Assembly (NCBI GenBank): GCA_022821145.1 | Contig: JAJEEE010000036.1 | Location: 1-37,230 of the forward strand | Origin: Acidobacteriota bacterium | Lineage (GTDB): Bacteria > Acidobacteriota > Terriglobia > 20CM-2-55-15 | Reading direction: 5' to 3' | Length of the DNA stretch: 37,230 bases | Shown here: piece by piece, positions 15,535 to 24,578 of the stretch | Layout: each line of letters opens with the position of its first letter | Numbering within the stretch: position 1 is the first letter of the stretch | The notes under the pieces: generated by a model | Told to the model about the DNA's origin: nothing | Seen by the model: only the letters and a program-made list of their open reading frames with translations | The model's database searches: none | Translations under genes and position numbers: made by a program

Positions 15535-17639
15535 GGCTGTTCCATGCAGGGAACGTTCTCGGAGACGATCGGCGCCGGGTTCCCGACGTCCGACCCTCCG
15601 TAGTACCGGGAGTCGGAGTTCAGGATCTCCCGATACGCGCCCGAACGGGGAACCCCGATCCGGTAACCTGTACGCGGGATCGGCGTGAAGTTCAGGACGA
15701 CGACGGCGTCTCCCCGCGAACCGACCCGAAGATAGGACAACACCGAGCTGTCGCGATCGTCCCAGCGCAGCCAACGAAAGCCCGAGGACTCGAAGTCGCG
15801 CGCGTGCAGCGGTTCCCGCGTCCGGTACAGGCGGTTCAGGTCGCCGACGAGCTTCCCGACGCCCGCATGCTCGGGCCGGTCCAGCAGAGCCCACGGCAAC
15901 TGCCCATCGTGGTTCCACTCCGACGGCTGCCCCATCTCCGAGCCCATGAACAGCAGCTTCTTCCCGGGAAAAGTCCATTGGAACGTGAACAGGAGCCGCA
16001 GGTTGGCGAGCTGCTGCCATCGGTCCCCGGGCATTTTGGCCAGCAGCGAGCCCTTCCCGTGGACGACCTCGTCGTGGGAGAGCGGAAGCAGGAAATTTTC
16101 CGAGAACGCGTACACCGGACCGAACGTCACCCGGTCGTGGTGGTGCTTGCGGTGCACGGGATCCATGGAAAAGTAGTCGAGCGTGTCGTGCATCCAACCC
16201 ATGTTCCACTTGAGGCTGAACCCCAATCCGCCGGCGTGCGTCGGCCGCGTGACTCCCGGCCACGCCGTGGACTCCTCCGCGATCACCAGCGCCCCGGGGA
16301 ACTCGAGGTGCGCGGCTTCGTTCAGCGCCCGCAGGAAGCCGACAGCTTCCAGGTTCTCGTTGCCGCCGTGGACATTCGGTGTCCACTGTCCGGGCTCCCG
16401 GGAGTAGTCCAGGTAGAGCATCGCGGCGACGGCGTCGACTCTGAGGCCGTCGAAATGAAACTCCTCGAGCCAGTAGAGCGCGCTGGAGATCAGGAAACTC
16501 CGGACCTCGCGGCGGTCGTAATTGAACGCCAACGTGCCCCAGTCGCGCTGCTCGGCCTTGAGGGGATCCGCATACTCGAACAGCGGCTCGCCGTCGAACG
16601 CGGCCAGCCCGTGCTCGTCGCGCGGAAAATGTCCGGGCACCCAATCCAGGATCACGCCGATGCCGCGTCCGTGAAGCCGGTCGATCAGGTAGCGCAGGTC
16701 GTCGGCCCCGCCGTAGCGTGACGTCGGAGCGAAGTAGCCGGTCGCCTGATAGCCCCAGGACGCGTCCAGCGGATGCTCGGTGAGCGGCAGCAGCTCGACG
16801 TGCGTGAAGCCGGTCTCTTCCAGGTACGGGACCAGGCGGTCCGCCAGCGCGCGGTAGTCGAGGAATTCCCCGGATGGACCGCGCGCCCAGGAGCCGCAGT
16901 GCAGCTCGTAGACGGAAATCGGCGCGCGGCGCCAGTCGAAAGTCGTCCGCGCTTCCAGCCACGCGGCGTCCGACCAAACGTACGCGGCGTCCGGCGCGAT
17001 TCTCGAAGCCGTGCGCGGCCTCGTTTCGAAGCACCGCGAAAAGGGATCGCTGCGCGTCAACACACGACCGTTTCGCCGGTTGCGGATCTCGAACTTGTAA
17101 AGCGCCCCCGTGTCCAGACCGGGAACGAACAGCTCCCAGACGCCCGAGCCTCCACGGACGCGCATGGGGTGGCGTCGGCCGTCCCACTCGTTGAAGTCGC
17201 CCACGACGCTGACGCGCTCGGCGTTCGGCGCCCAGAGCGCGAAGCGTACGCCGTCGACGCCGTCCACCCGGCGCGCGTGCGGCCCGAGAAACCAATGCGA
17301 GCGAAAGTGGTCGCCACGGCCGAACGACTCCATGTCGCCGTCGGAAACCTGGGGCTCGAAGGCATAGGGATCGTAACGCTCGAGGAGGCGCCCGTCACGG
17401 CGGCTGCGAATCCTGTACCGGACGGGTACACGGTCTCCGCTTCCGCGCCATTCGAATAGGTCGCCGCCGTCGATACGGACCATGGGCTCGCCGGACTCGA
17501 CGATCTCCGCGCTCTCGACGCCCGGAAGGAACGCGCGGACGATCACGTCTCCGCCTCCGGCGGGATGCCGTCCGAGCACGGAGAACGGATCGTGCAGCCG
17601 GCCTTCGGCCAGCCGCCGCAGCGCTTCTCCGGTGTCCAT
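15477..17639 (-). CDS. glgB: 1,4-alpha-glucan branching enzyme (GH13)
   Basis: This enzyme introduces alpha-1,6 branches into glycogen. The 720-residue length is typical of full-length GlgB with two N-terminal CBM48-like domains: the first holds LHDPFSVLGRHP, the second GVRFALWAPNAERVSVVGDFN. The GH13 barrel shows ELHCGSWAR, ASWGYQATGYFAPTSRYG, the nucleophile Asp402 in DGLRVDAVAAMLYLDYSR, the acid Glu455 in VIAEESTAW and Asp523 in LSHDEVVHGKGS. The ATG at 17639 fits the family's N-terminus, but no clear Shine-Dalgarno is present. It is divergent from the phosphorylase gene (133-base spacer) and its 3' end overlaps glgX. Confidence 0.96.
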   Translation of the reverse strand: MDTGEALRRLAEGRLHDPFSVLGRHPAGGGDVIVRAFLPGVESAEIVESGEPMVRIDGGDLFEWRGSGDRVPVRYRIRSRRDGRLLERYDPYAFEPQVSDGDMESFGRGDHFRSHWFLGPHARRVDGVDGVRFALWAPNAERVSVVGDFNEWDGRRHPMRVRGGSGVWELFVPGLDTGALYKFEIRNRRNGRVLTRSDPFSRCFETRPRTASRIAPDAAYVWSDAAWLEARTTFDWRRAPISVYELHCGSWARGPSGEFLDYRALADRLVPYLEETGFTHVELLPLTEHPLDASWGYQATGYFAPTSRYGGADDLRYLIDRLHGRGIGVILDWVPGHFPRDEHGLAAFDGEPLFEYADPLKAEQRDWGTLAFNYDRREVRSFLISSALYWLEEFHFDGLRVDAVAAMLYLDYSREPGQWTPNVHGGNENLEAVGFLRALNEAAHLEFPGALVIAEESTAWPGVTRPTHAGGLGFSLKWNMGWMHDTLDYFSMDPVHRKHHHDRVTFGPVYAFSENFLLPLSHDEVVHGKGSLLAKMPGDRWQQLANLRLLFTFQWTFPGKKLLFMGSEMGQPSEWNHDGQLPWALLDRPEHAGVGKLVGDLNRLYRTREPLHARDFESSGFRWLRWDDRDSSVLSYLRVGSRGDAVVVLNFTPIPRTGYRIGVPRSGAYREILNSDSRYYGGSDVGNPAPIVSENVPCMEQPYSIPVTLPPLAGIVLEAP

Positions 17640-17701
17640 CCCGGCACGATAACACCAAATCGGACCCGGCCGGCCGTCACGCGGGTCCGAACCGGATGTC
17701 G

Positions 17702-17707
17702 TACAAT
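17702..17707 (+). promoter_or_regulatory. -10-like TACAAT before the GAF-phosphorylase gene
   Basis: TACAAT lies in the 133-base spacer between the divergent glgB and phosphorylase starts. It would give a transcript start near 17714 and a leader of about 59 bases to the ATG at 17773. No -35 match is visible at normal spacing, so this is a weak call. Confidence 0.3.
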
Positions 17708-17772
17708 GGCATTTTGGCGTGCCCGGAATCGCAGCGGCTGCCTGGAGCGGAAACGAACCCCTGGAACCCCAC

Positions 17773-20442
17773 ATGAGCGAACGCCATTCCGAGTCCGAGC
17801 GCTCTCCGGAACCGCCCTCGGCGCCGGCGGACGACGTCGAGATCGAAGACGGCAAGTCGCGTGAGCTGCTGATGGAGCTCGCGGCGTCTTCGGCCGATCG
17901 CTTCGGCGCCGAAGTCTGTTCCATCTACCTGCTGGAGGCGGACCGGGCGAACCTGGTGCTGGCCGCGACGTTCGGCCTGCGTCCGGAATCCGTCGGAAAG
18001 GTCCGGATGGGACTCCGAGAGGCCCTGACCGGCCTGGTGGCCGAACGGTCCCGTCCCGTGGCGGTCGAGCACGTCCAGGCGCATCCCCGCTTCAAGTACT
18101 TTCCCGACACGGGTGAGGAAGCCTACGAGTCCTTCCTGGGTGTCCCGCTGTCCGACCGCGGGGTCCTGCAAGGCGTGCTGGTCGTGCAGACCGTCCAGCC
18201 ACGCGTCTTCGGACCGGATGACATCGAGCGGCTGGAGGCGATCGCCGACCGGATCGCACCCCTGGTCGGCGATGTCCGCGCCCTGGAACACTTCATCGCG
18301 CCGACCGGCGATCGGCTCTGGGCCCTGGCCCGGAACCTCTGGTGGAGCTGGGATCCGGATGCCGGAAGCCTGTTTCGCGATCTCGACCCCGAGCGGTGGC
18401 GCGAGCTTGGGCAGAACCCGATCGCGTTGCTCGGCGAGATCCCGCTCCGGGAGCTGGAGCGGCGAGCGGACGTCCACGTCCTCCACAGCCGGATCAACGC
18501 TGCGTTCCGCCGTTTCCGACAATACGTCGAGCAGACCGAAACGTGGGGCACCGTGAACGCCGGCGTCCTGGGGCGCGGACCCGTGGCGTATTTCTCGGCC
18601 GAGTTCGGGATCCACGCGTCCGTCCCGATCTATTCGGGCGGACTGGGGGTGCTGGCCGGAGACCACCTCAAGAGCGCGTCGGACCTGGGCGTGCCGCTGG
18701 TCGGGGTCGGGTTGCTGTACAGCTACGGGTATTTCCGGCAGCGCCTGGACGATGCCGGATGGCAGCGGGAGGAGTACATCCGAAACGATCCCGCCCGGTT
18801 GCCGATCGAGCCCGCCGTCGACGGGACGGGCCAACCCGTCCGGATCTCGATCGAGACGCGAACCGGCGTGATCCACGCGAAGGTCTGGCGGATGGCGGTC
18901 GGACGGTGCGGCCTGCTCCTGCTCGACTCGGACATCGACGGCAATGCCGCGGAGGACCGGGAATTGACCGCCCGGCTGTATGGAGGCGACAACCGCGTTC
19001 GGATCCGTCAGGAATTGCTGCTGGGCGTGGGCGGCGTCCGCGCCTTGGCGGCGATGGGGATCTCTCCCGGCGCCTACCACCTGAACGAAGGACACAGCGC
19101 ATTCGCCGTCTTCGAGGCGATTCGCCACCGCATGGCGCAGGACGGCCTGGACTACGGCGGCGCCGCGCGGCGCATCGGCCGGACGGTCGTGTTCACCACG
19201 CACACGCCCGTGCCGGCCGGGCACGATCGATTCCACCCGGAACTGGTCGAGGAGCACCTCGGTCCGTTGCGTGAAGCGCTGCGGCTCTCGCCGCGGGACT
19301 TCCTGGCGCTGGGGCGCGTCGATCCCCACAACGCCAGGGAGGAGTTCTGCATGACCGTGTTGGCGCTCCGGCTGTCGCGCCGGGCCAACGCGGTTTCGTG
19401 CCTGCACGGCGAGGTTTCGCGAGGGATGTGGACGTCGCTGTGGCCGGGCCGCCCCGAGGACGAGGTTCCGATCGGACACATCACCAACGGTATCCATTCC
19501 CCGTCCTGGCTGGCCCCGCAGATGGTTCAACTCTACGGACGGCACCTGACGGGAAAACGCGACTGGATCGAGCGCGTCGGCGATGCGAATACCTGGCGAG
19601 ACGTGGAAAGCATCGACGACGAGGAGCTGTGGGAAACCCACCTGGCCTTGAAGTCCCGGTTGCTCCGCTTCGCGCGTCGGCGCGCCGTCGTTCAGGCCCA
19701 AAAGCGGAACGCGGATCCGGGAGAGTTGGAACGGCTGTCGCGCATCCTGAGCCCCGACGCGCTGACGATCGGGTTCGCCCGCAGGTTCGCCACCTACAAG
19801 CGCGCCGCCCTGATCCTGACCGACCTGGAGCGGCTTGTCGCTCTGGTCAATGACGCCCGGCGTCCGCTGCAGCTCGTCTTTGCCGGCAAGGCCCACCCGC
19901 TGGACGAGCCCGGCAAGCGGGTGCTGCAACGGATCGCGGAGCTGACCCGCGATTCGCGGCTCCGAGACCGGGTGGTGTTTATCGAGGACTACGACCTCAA
20001 CGTCGGCCGCTACATGGTCCAGGGCGTGGACGTATGGCTCAACACGCCGCGTCGCCCGCTGGAGGCCTCGGGCACGAGCGGCCAGAAGGTCGTTCTGAAC
20101 GGAGGCCTGAACCTCTCGGTGCTCGATGGCTGGTGGGCCGAGGCCTACGACGGCTCGAACGGCTTCGCGATCGGACCGAACCGCGCCCACGTCGATCCCG
20201 AGCAGCACGACCGGCGCGACAGCGAGGACCTGTATCGGGTACTGACCGACACGGTCATTCCGCTCTACTACGACGACCGCGACGCGGACGGGCTGCCGCG
20301 GGGATGGATCCGGCGGATGAAGCGCTCGATCCGCACGCTCGGTTGGCGCTTCAGCGCCGATCGGATGGTGATGGACTACACGCGGCACTGCTACGTGCCG
20401 GCGGCCGGCGGTACGTCGCATAACATGTCCCGCGTCCCATGA
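17773..20442 (+). CDS. glgP: GAF domain fused to alpha-glucan (glycogen) phosphorylase
   Basis: The C-terminal part releases glucose-1-P from glycogen. It begins near residue 178 with WALARNLWWSWDPDA (the DUF3417 region typical of the ~850-residue alpha-glucan phosphorylase class). It continues through VAYFSAEFGIHASVPIYSGG, HLNEGHSAF, TTHTPVPAGHD and EASGTSGQKVVLNGGLNLS, where Lys772 is the expected pyridoxal-phosphate lysine. Residues 29-167 form a separate GAF domain (GAEVCSIYLLEADR, HPRFKYFPDTGEEAYESFLG, RGVLQGVLVVQ) that closely resembles the GAF domain of PtsP (enzyme I-Ntr). A charged, proline-rich segment precedes it. Standard glycogen phosphorylases lack GAF domains, so an added ligand-sensing step is inferred. 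ATG 17773 is preferred to an in-frame GTG at 17719; the ribosome binding site is weak. malQ follows after 7 bases. Confidence 0.93.
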   Translation: MSERHSESERSPEPPSAPADDVEIEDGKSRELLMELAASSADRFGAEVCSIYLLEADRANLVLAATFGLRPESVGKVRMGLREALTGLVAERSRPVAVEHVQAHPRFKYFPDTGEEAYESFLGVPLSDRGVLQGVLVVQTVQPRVFGPDDIERLEAIADRIAPLVGDVRALEHFIAPTGDRLWALARNLWWSWDPDAGSLFRDLDPERWRELGQNPIALLGEIPLRELERRADVHVLHSRINAAFRRFRQYVEQTETWGTVNAGVLGRGPVAYFSAEFGIHASVPIYSGGLGVLAGDHLKSASDLGVPLVGVGLLYSYGYFRQRLDDAGWQREEYIRNDPARLPIEPAVDGTGQPVRISIETRTGVIHAKVWRMAVGRCGLLLLDSDIDGNAAEDRELTARLYGGDNRVRIRQELLLGVGGVRALAAMGISPGAYHLNEGHSAFAVFEAIRHRMAQDGLDYGGAARRIGRTVVFTTHTPVPAGHDRFHPELVEEHLGPLREALRLSPRDFLALGRVDPHNAREEFCMTVLALRLSRRANAVSCLHGEVSRGMWTSLWPGRPEDEVPIGHITNGIHSPSWLAPQMVQLYGRHLTGKRDWIERVGDANTWRDVESIDDEELWETHLALKSRLLRFARRRAVVQAQKRNADPGELERLSRILSPDALTIGFARRFATYKRAALILTDLERLVALVNDARRPLQLVFAGKAHPLDEPGKRVLQRIAELTRDSRLRDRVVFIEDYDLNVGRYMVQGVDVWLNTPRRPLEASGTSGQKVVLNGGLNLSVLDGWWAEAYDGSNGFAIGPNRAHVDPEQHDRRDSEDLYRVLTDTVIPLYYDDRDADGLPRGWIRRMKRSIRTLGWRFSADRMVMDYTRHCYVPAAGGTSHNMSRVP

Positions 20443-20449
20443 CCGGTTG

Positions 20450-21805
20450 ATGGACGGCGTGTTCGCGCGGCGGCGGGCCGGCGTGCTGCTGCACCCGACC
20501 TCGTTGCCCGGACCCGGCGCCAACGGAACGATCGGTCCGGAGGCTCGGCGCTTCGTCGACTTCATGAGGGACGCGGGTTTCACCGTCTGGCAAACGCTTC
20601 CCATCGGACCGACCGACCGTTTCGGCTCGCCGTATTCCCTGCGGTCCGAGCACGCCGGAAATCTCGACCTGATCGACGCCGAGCCGTCGGACGAAACCGC
20701 GCCCGCCGCCTTCGCCCGGCGCCATCGACGCTGGCTTCTGCCCTATGCGCTCTTTCGTTCGTTCGAGCGGACGTTCCGCGCCCCGTGGTGGCGATGGCCG
20801 GCGGATGTCCGCGACCGCGACGGCGAGGCGATACGGAGGCGCCTGGCGCGGGAGGCGGCCGGCATCCGCGCCGTCGTCCGGGAACAATACCGCTTCGAAC
20901 GGCAATGGACGGCTCTCAAACGGTACGCGAACGACCGGGGCGTCTACCTGTTCGGCGACGTCCCGTTCTACGCCAACCGCGACAGCGTCGACGTGTGGTG
21001 GCATCGCCGGCTCTTCCGCGTCGGAACCCGCGGCGAACCGGGGGCGGTGGCCGGCGTCCCGCCGGACTACTTCAACCGCGACGGCCAGCTCTGGGGCAAT
21101 CCCCTGTATCGGTGGGACCGGCTGGAACGGGAAGGGTTCGATTGGTGGGTCGGCCGGCTGCTGCACCATCTCGAACGGTTCGACCTGGTCCGGATCGATC
21201 ACTTTCGCGCGTTCGCCGCGTATTGGGAAATCCCCGCCGGGGCGGACACGGCGCGCGGCGGACGGTGGCGTCCCGGTCGCGGCGCGGCGCTGCTGGCGGA
21301 GCTTCGGCGGCGCCTGGGACCGCTGCCCCTGGTCGCCGAAGACCTGGGCGATATCGACGACGACGTTCGCGAGCTCCGGGACCGCTTCTCGCTGCCCGGG
21401 ATGGCTGTGCTTCAGTTCGCTTTCGACGGTTCGGACGCCAACCCCCACTTGCCGCGAAACCATCGGGTCGATTCCGTCGTCTACACCGGCACGCACGACA
21501 ACGATACGACCCGGGGATGGTTCGACGGCCTCGAGGACGGCGCCCGACGCTACGTGTGCCGGATTCTCGGCTGCGCCGAACCCGACGTTCCCTCATCGAT
21601 GATCGCGGCGGCGTACGGCTCGTCGGCGAGGCTGGCGGTCGTCCCGTTGCAGGACGTGATCGGGCTCGGCTCGGAAGGTCGCATGAACACGCCGGGTACG
21701 ACGGCGGAAAACTGGCGCTGGCGTTTCGACTGGAGCGCGCTCGGCCCAGCAACGGCGGCCCGCTTCAGGGAGCTGGCCCGGCGCCACGGCCGGTTCATCG
21801 GCTGA
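20450..21805 (+). CDS. malQ: 4-alpha-glucanotransferase (amylomaltase, GH77)
   Basis: This enzyme transfers glucan chains between maltodextrins and turns short products of debranching back into phosphorylase substrates. The 451-residue protein shows GVLLHPTSLPGPG at the N-terminus, PIGPTDRFGSPYS, GDVPFYANRDSVDVW and GVPPDYFNRDGQLWGNPLY. The GH77 catalytic residues are Asp250 in RIDHFRAF, Glu297 in VAEDLG and Asp350 in YTGTHDNDT. It is somewhat shorter than the usual ~500 residues, but all core motifs are present. The ATG at 20450 lies 7 bases after the phosphorylase stop; a TTG directly before it could also serve. It is co-transcribed with glgP and convergent with glgA (11-base overlap). Confidence 0.94.
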   Translation: MDGVFARRRAGVLLHPTSLPGPGANGTIGPEARRFVDFMRDAGFTVWQTLPIGPTDRFGSPYSLRSEHAGNLDLIDAEPSDETAPAAFARRHRRWLLPYALFRSFERTFRAPWWRWPADVRDRDGEAIRRRLAREAAGIRAVVREQYRFERQWTALKRYANDRGVYLFGDVPFYANRDSVDVWWHRRLFRVGTRGEPGAVAGVPPDYFNRDGQLWGNPLYRWDRLEREGFDWWVGRLLHHLERFDLVRIDHFRAFAAYWEIPAGADTARGGRWRPGRGAALLAELRRRLGPLPLVAEDLGDIDDDVRELRDRFSLPGMAVLQFAFDGSDANPHLPRNHRVDSVVYTGTHDNDTTRGWFDGLEDGARRYVCRILGCAEPDVPSSMIAAAYGSSARLAVVPLQDVIGLGSEGRMNTPGTTAENWRWRFDWSALGPATAARFRELARRHGRFIG

Positions 21806-23165
21806 CGACGCGGCGGTAGGCCGCTTCGTACGCGTCCACCCGCCGGTCCCACGAGAAGTCGGCCGTCATGGCATTCCGGACCAGGCGCGGCCACGCCGCC
21901 GGATCGCCATACCACTCGATCGCGCGCTCGAGCGCCCACGTCAGGCCGCCGGGATCGGCGTCCTCGAAAACGCTGCCGTTCCCCTGGCCCGAACCCGGGT
22001 CGAAATGCCGGACCGTGTCGGCCAGGCCGCCCGTTCGGCGGACGACGGGTATCGTTCCGTATCGCAACGCGTACATCTGCGTCAGACCGCACGGCTCGTA
22101 GCGCGACGGCACGAGGAACAGGTCGGCGCCCGCGTATATACGATGCGCCAGTGGCTCGTCGTAGCCGCTGGCGAACGCGATGCGATCGGGATGCGCCGCG
22201 GCCATTCCTTCGAGCGTGCGCTCCAACGCGGCGTCTCCGCTTCCCAACACGACGAAACCGGCCCGGGTTCGCCCGAGGAGGCCCGGCAGCGCGTCGATCA
22301 GCAGGTCGACGCCCTTCTGGAAGACCAACCGCGACACCATGCCCACGAGCGGGGACTCCGCGTCGGAGCCCGGCAGCCGCTCGGCGCGCAGGGACGCTTT
22401 GGCCCGCCGCTTTCCCGACGGATCGGCCGCGTCGTAGCGCGCGTGGATCAGCGGGTCGCTGGCGGGCTCCCATGTCCGGTAGTCCACGCCGTTGAGAATG
22501 CCGACCAGGTCGTCGCCGCGGTCGCCGAGGAGCCCGTCCAGGCCCATTCCGTACTCCGGTGTGCGGATCTCGCGGGCATAGGTCGGGCTCACCGTCGTCA
22601 CCAGGTCGGCGGCGCGCAGTCCGGCCTTCAGGAAGTTGACGCGGCCGTCCGCTTCGAACGCCGCGTCGAAATCGCCGACGCCTTCGACCGCCGACCGGGG
22701 GAATACACCCTGGTAACCCAGGTTGTGGACGGTGAGCATCGTCGGGACCGGGGAGCGAAGCGACGGCGCCAACGCGGCATGCCAGTCGTGGCAGTGGAGG
22801 ACGTCGGGCCGCCATCCAATGACGCCGCCCAACGCATGCGCCGCGACAGCCAGGTGCGCGAAACGGACCGCGTCGCGGTCGTCGCCCGTATACACCGATC
22901 CTGCGTCGAGCCCCGGAACGTCGAGCCGATAGAGCCTGGGACCGCCCGCCGGACTGTCGTGTTCCAGCAACCGGCCCTCGCCGACGCGGCCCCGGTCCCG
23001 CGCGGGCGGCGACGTCACGCGCGCGTACGCGGGAACGAGCACGCGGACATCGTGGCCGGCATCGGCCAGGGCGCCGCCCAGCCCCGCGACCGCGTCGGCG
23101 AGTCCGCCGGTCTTGACCAGACCGGCGTACTCGGCTGCCACCATCAGGATCTTCATCGGAATCAT
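21795..23165 (-). CDS. glgA: glycogen synthase (GT5)
   Basis: This enzyme extends alpha-1,4 glucan chains from ADP-glucose made by GlgC. The 456-residue protein has the N-terminal ADP-glucose motif KTGGLADAV (Lys18). It also has DVLHCHDWHAAL, TVHNLGYQG, GILNGVDYRTW, VSRLVFQKGVDLL and the C-terminal SRYEPCGLTQMYALRYGT with RRTGGLADTV. It is slightly shorter than E. coli GlgA (477). The ATG at 23165 is favoured because a TGAGG formed by the upstream stop codon sits about 10 bases before it; ATG 23156, which begins MKILMVAAEYA, is the alternative. It is the second gene of an operon with phosphofructokinase, and its last 11 bases overlap malQ. Confidence 0.95.
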   Translation of the reverse strand: MIPMKILMVAAEYAGLVKTGGLADAVAGLGGALADAGHDVRVLVPAYARVTSPPARDRGRVGEGRLLEHDSPAGGPRLYRLDVPGLDAGSVYTGDDRDAVRFAHLAVAAHALGGVIGWRPDVLHCHDWHAALAPSLRSPVPTMLTVHNLGYQGVFPRSAVEGVGDFDAAFEADGRVNFLKAGLRAADLVTTVSPTYAREIRTPEYGMGLDGLLGDRGDDLVGILNGVDYRTWEPASDPLIHARYDAADPSGKRRAKASLRAERLPGSDAESPLVGMVSRLVFQKGVDLLIDALPGLLGRTRAGFVVLGSGDAALERTLEGMAAAHPDRIAFASGYDEPLAHRIYAGADLFLVPSRYEPCGLTQMYALRYGTIPVVRRTGGLADTVRHFDPGSGQGNGSVFEDADPGGLTWALERAIEWYGDPAAWPRLVRNAMTADFSWDRRVDAYEAAYRRVVSR

Positions 23166-23177
23166 CGCGCGCCGGCC

Positions 23178-24353
23178 TCAGGCGCGCGTCAGGAACAGCG
23201 GCAACCCGGCCTTCGCGGCGTAGTCGGGACGGAAGCGCGCCCGGTTGTATAGGGTGGCGACGTCGAGCCGGCGTGCGCCCAACGCCGGATCGGGAATCTC
23301 GGTGTCGGTGTAGCACCCGTTGCGGACGGCCGTCATGCGCCCGAATCCGCGGTCGGCCACGCACTCGAACGCCATGCTCGCGAACGTGTACGCGACCATC
23401 TTGTCGAGAAAGTCCGGATCGCCGCTCCGGAGGTCGTAGGTCAGATCGCTCACCGCCGTATCCTCGCCGGTCCGCCGCCGGATCTCCTCGCTCAACGCCT
23501 CGGCCACGTTGAGCTTTCGACGGTTCCCATAGGCATCGGGCTCGCCGTACTCCACGACCTCGCGTCCCTGCCAGGTCGCCCCCTCCGACATGACCAGCAG
23601 GGCGTAGCGGCTGGGATTGCTCCGCTTGTCGGCCATGAGCAGCTCGATCAACCGCGACAGGTCGAACGGCGCCTCCGGAATGCAGCACCGCAGAGACGCC
23701 ACGTAGGCCGTGTAGAACGCCGTAAAGCCGGCGTCCCGCCCGAAGACCCGGAAGATTCCGATCCGCTCGTGCGAGCCGATGGTCGTCGTCTGCCTCCGGA
23801 TCGCGTCGACGGCCCGCGTGATCGCCGTCGAGAAGCCGACGCAGTACTCGGTGTTGCGCACGTCGTTGTCCATGGTCTTCGGGATGGCGACCACCGGGAA
23901 TCCGTGTTGCGCGAGAACGGAGGCGTAGCTCAGCGTGTCGTCGCCGCCGATGGGGAGCAGGCAGTCGATGCGGAGCCGCTGGAGATTCTCGATCACCAGC
24001 GGGGTCAGGTCGAAGTAGCCGGGCGCGACCTCCGTGCAGCGACCCAGCATCGGCTGCTGGTTGGCCGACAGCACCGACGCCTTCATCCGAGACGGCCGCG
24101 CGCGCGACGTGTGCAGGAACGTGCCCCCCGTGCGATCGACCGTGCGCGTGTTCTCCCGGTTGAGGACGATGAAGTTCTCGGGATCGAGCTCCTTGTCCAG
24201 GTCCCCGTGCACCAGCCCCAGCCACCCGCGGCGGATGCCGACGACCTCGAACTCGTCGGTCTCCGTGCTGCGGTAGGCGACGGACTTGACGACCGCGTTG
24301 AGGCCCGCGACGTCGCCGCCCCCTGTGAGAATGCCGATTCGGATCTTTGCCAA
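23178..24353 (-). CDS. phosphofructokinase, probably PPi-dependent
   Basis: This enzyme phosphorylates fructose-6-P (reversibly if PPi is the donor). The 391-residue protein carries ILTGGGDVAGLNAVV at the N-terminus, IGGDDTLSYA (residues 135-144), IPKTMDNDV (157-165) and RVFGRDAGFTA. In E. coli ATP-PFK the second Asp is Gly104 and the Lys is Gly124; Asp plus Lys at these positions is the established marker of PPi-dependent enzymes. PPi use is therefore a sequence-based inference. The start is TTG 24353, supported by GAGGTG 6 bases upstream. glgA follows after 12 bases. GlgC releases PPi when making ADP-glucose, so pairing with a PPi-using PFK makes metabolic sense. Confidence 0.9.
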   Translation of the reverse strand: MAKIRIGILTGGGDVAGLNAVVKSVAYRSTETDEFEVVGIRRGWLGLVHGDLDKELDPENFIVLNRENTRTVDRTGGTFLHTSRARPSRMKASVLSANQQPMLGRCTEVAPGYFDLTPLVIENLQRLRIDCLLPIGGDDTLSYASVLAQHGFPVVAIPKTMDNDVRNTEYCVGFSTAITRAVDAIRRQTTTIGSHERIGIFRVFGRDAGFTAFYTAYVASLRCCIPEAPFDLSRLIELLMADKRSNPSRYALLVMSEGATWQGREVVEYGEPDAYGNRRKLNVAEALSEEIRRRTGEDTAVSDLTYDLRSGDPDFLDKMVAYTFASMAFECVADRGFGRMTAVRNGCYTDTEIPDPALGARRLDVATLYNRARFRPDYAAKAGLPLFLTRA

Positions 24354-24542
24354 GCTGCACCTCGAATCCCCAATGAAAGCACGTTCCGAAACGCGGGGTC
24401 CACCCCCCTCCCGGCGGGACAGGAAACGGAACGGCCGGCAAGCAACAGCCTTTTCGAACGCGTGAGATGTTCCGACCCGGTACGCAAGGCAACATGATCC
24501 ACGCTGGCGTTGAGCGCGTCCGCCCTCGATCGGGATGGCGAA

Positions 24543-24557
24543 TTACGTAATACGTAA
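24543..24557. promoter_or_regulatory. 15-bp palindrome, likely HigA operator
   Basis: TTACGTA-A-TACGTAA is a perfect inverted repeat around one central base. It lies where the -35 region of the higBA promoter should be, 10 bases before a TATAGT -10. Binding here would block RNA polymerase, as expected for autoregulation by the HigA antitoxin. Confidence 0.6.
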
Positions 24558-24566
24558 CACGTGGGT

Positions 24567-24572
24567 TATAGT
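24567..24572 (+). promoter_or_regulatory. higBA -10 element, probable leaderless transcript
   Basis: TATAGT ends 6 bases before the GTG start of higB at 24579. Transcription would begin at or next to the start codon, and no Shine-Dalgarno is present. Two CACGTG hexamers (24558-24563 and 24576-24581) flank the element. Confidence 0.45.
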
Positions 24573-24578
24573 GGTCAC

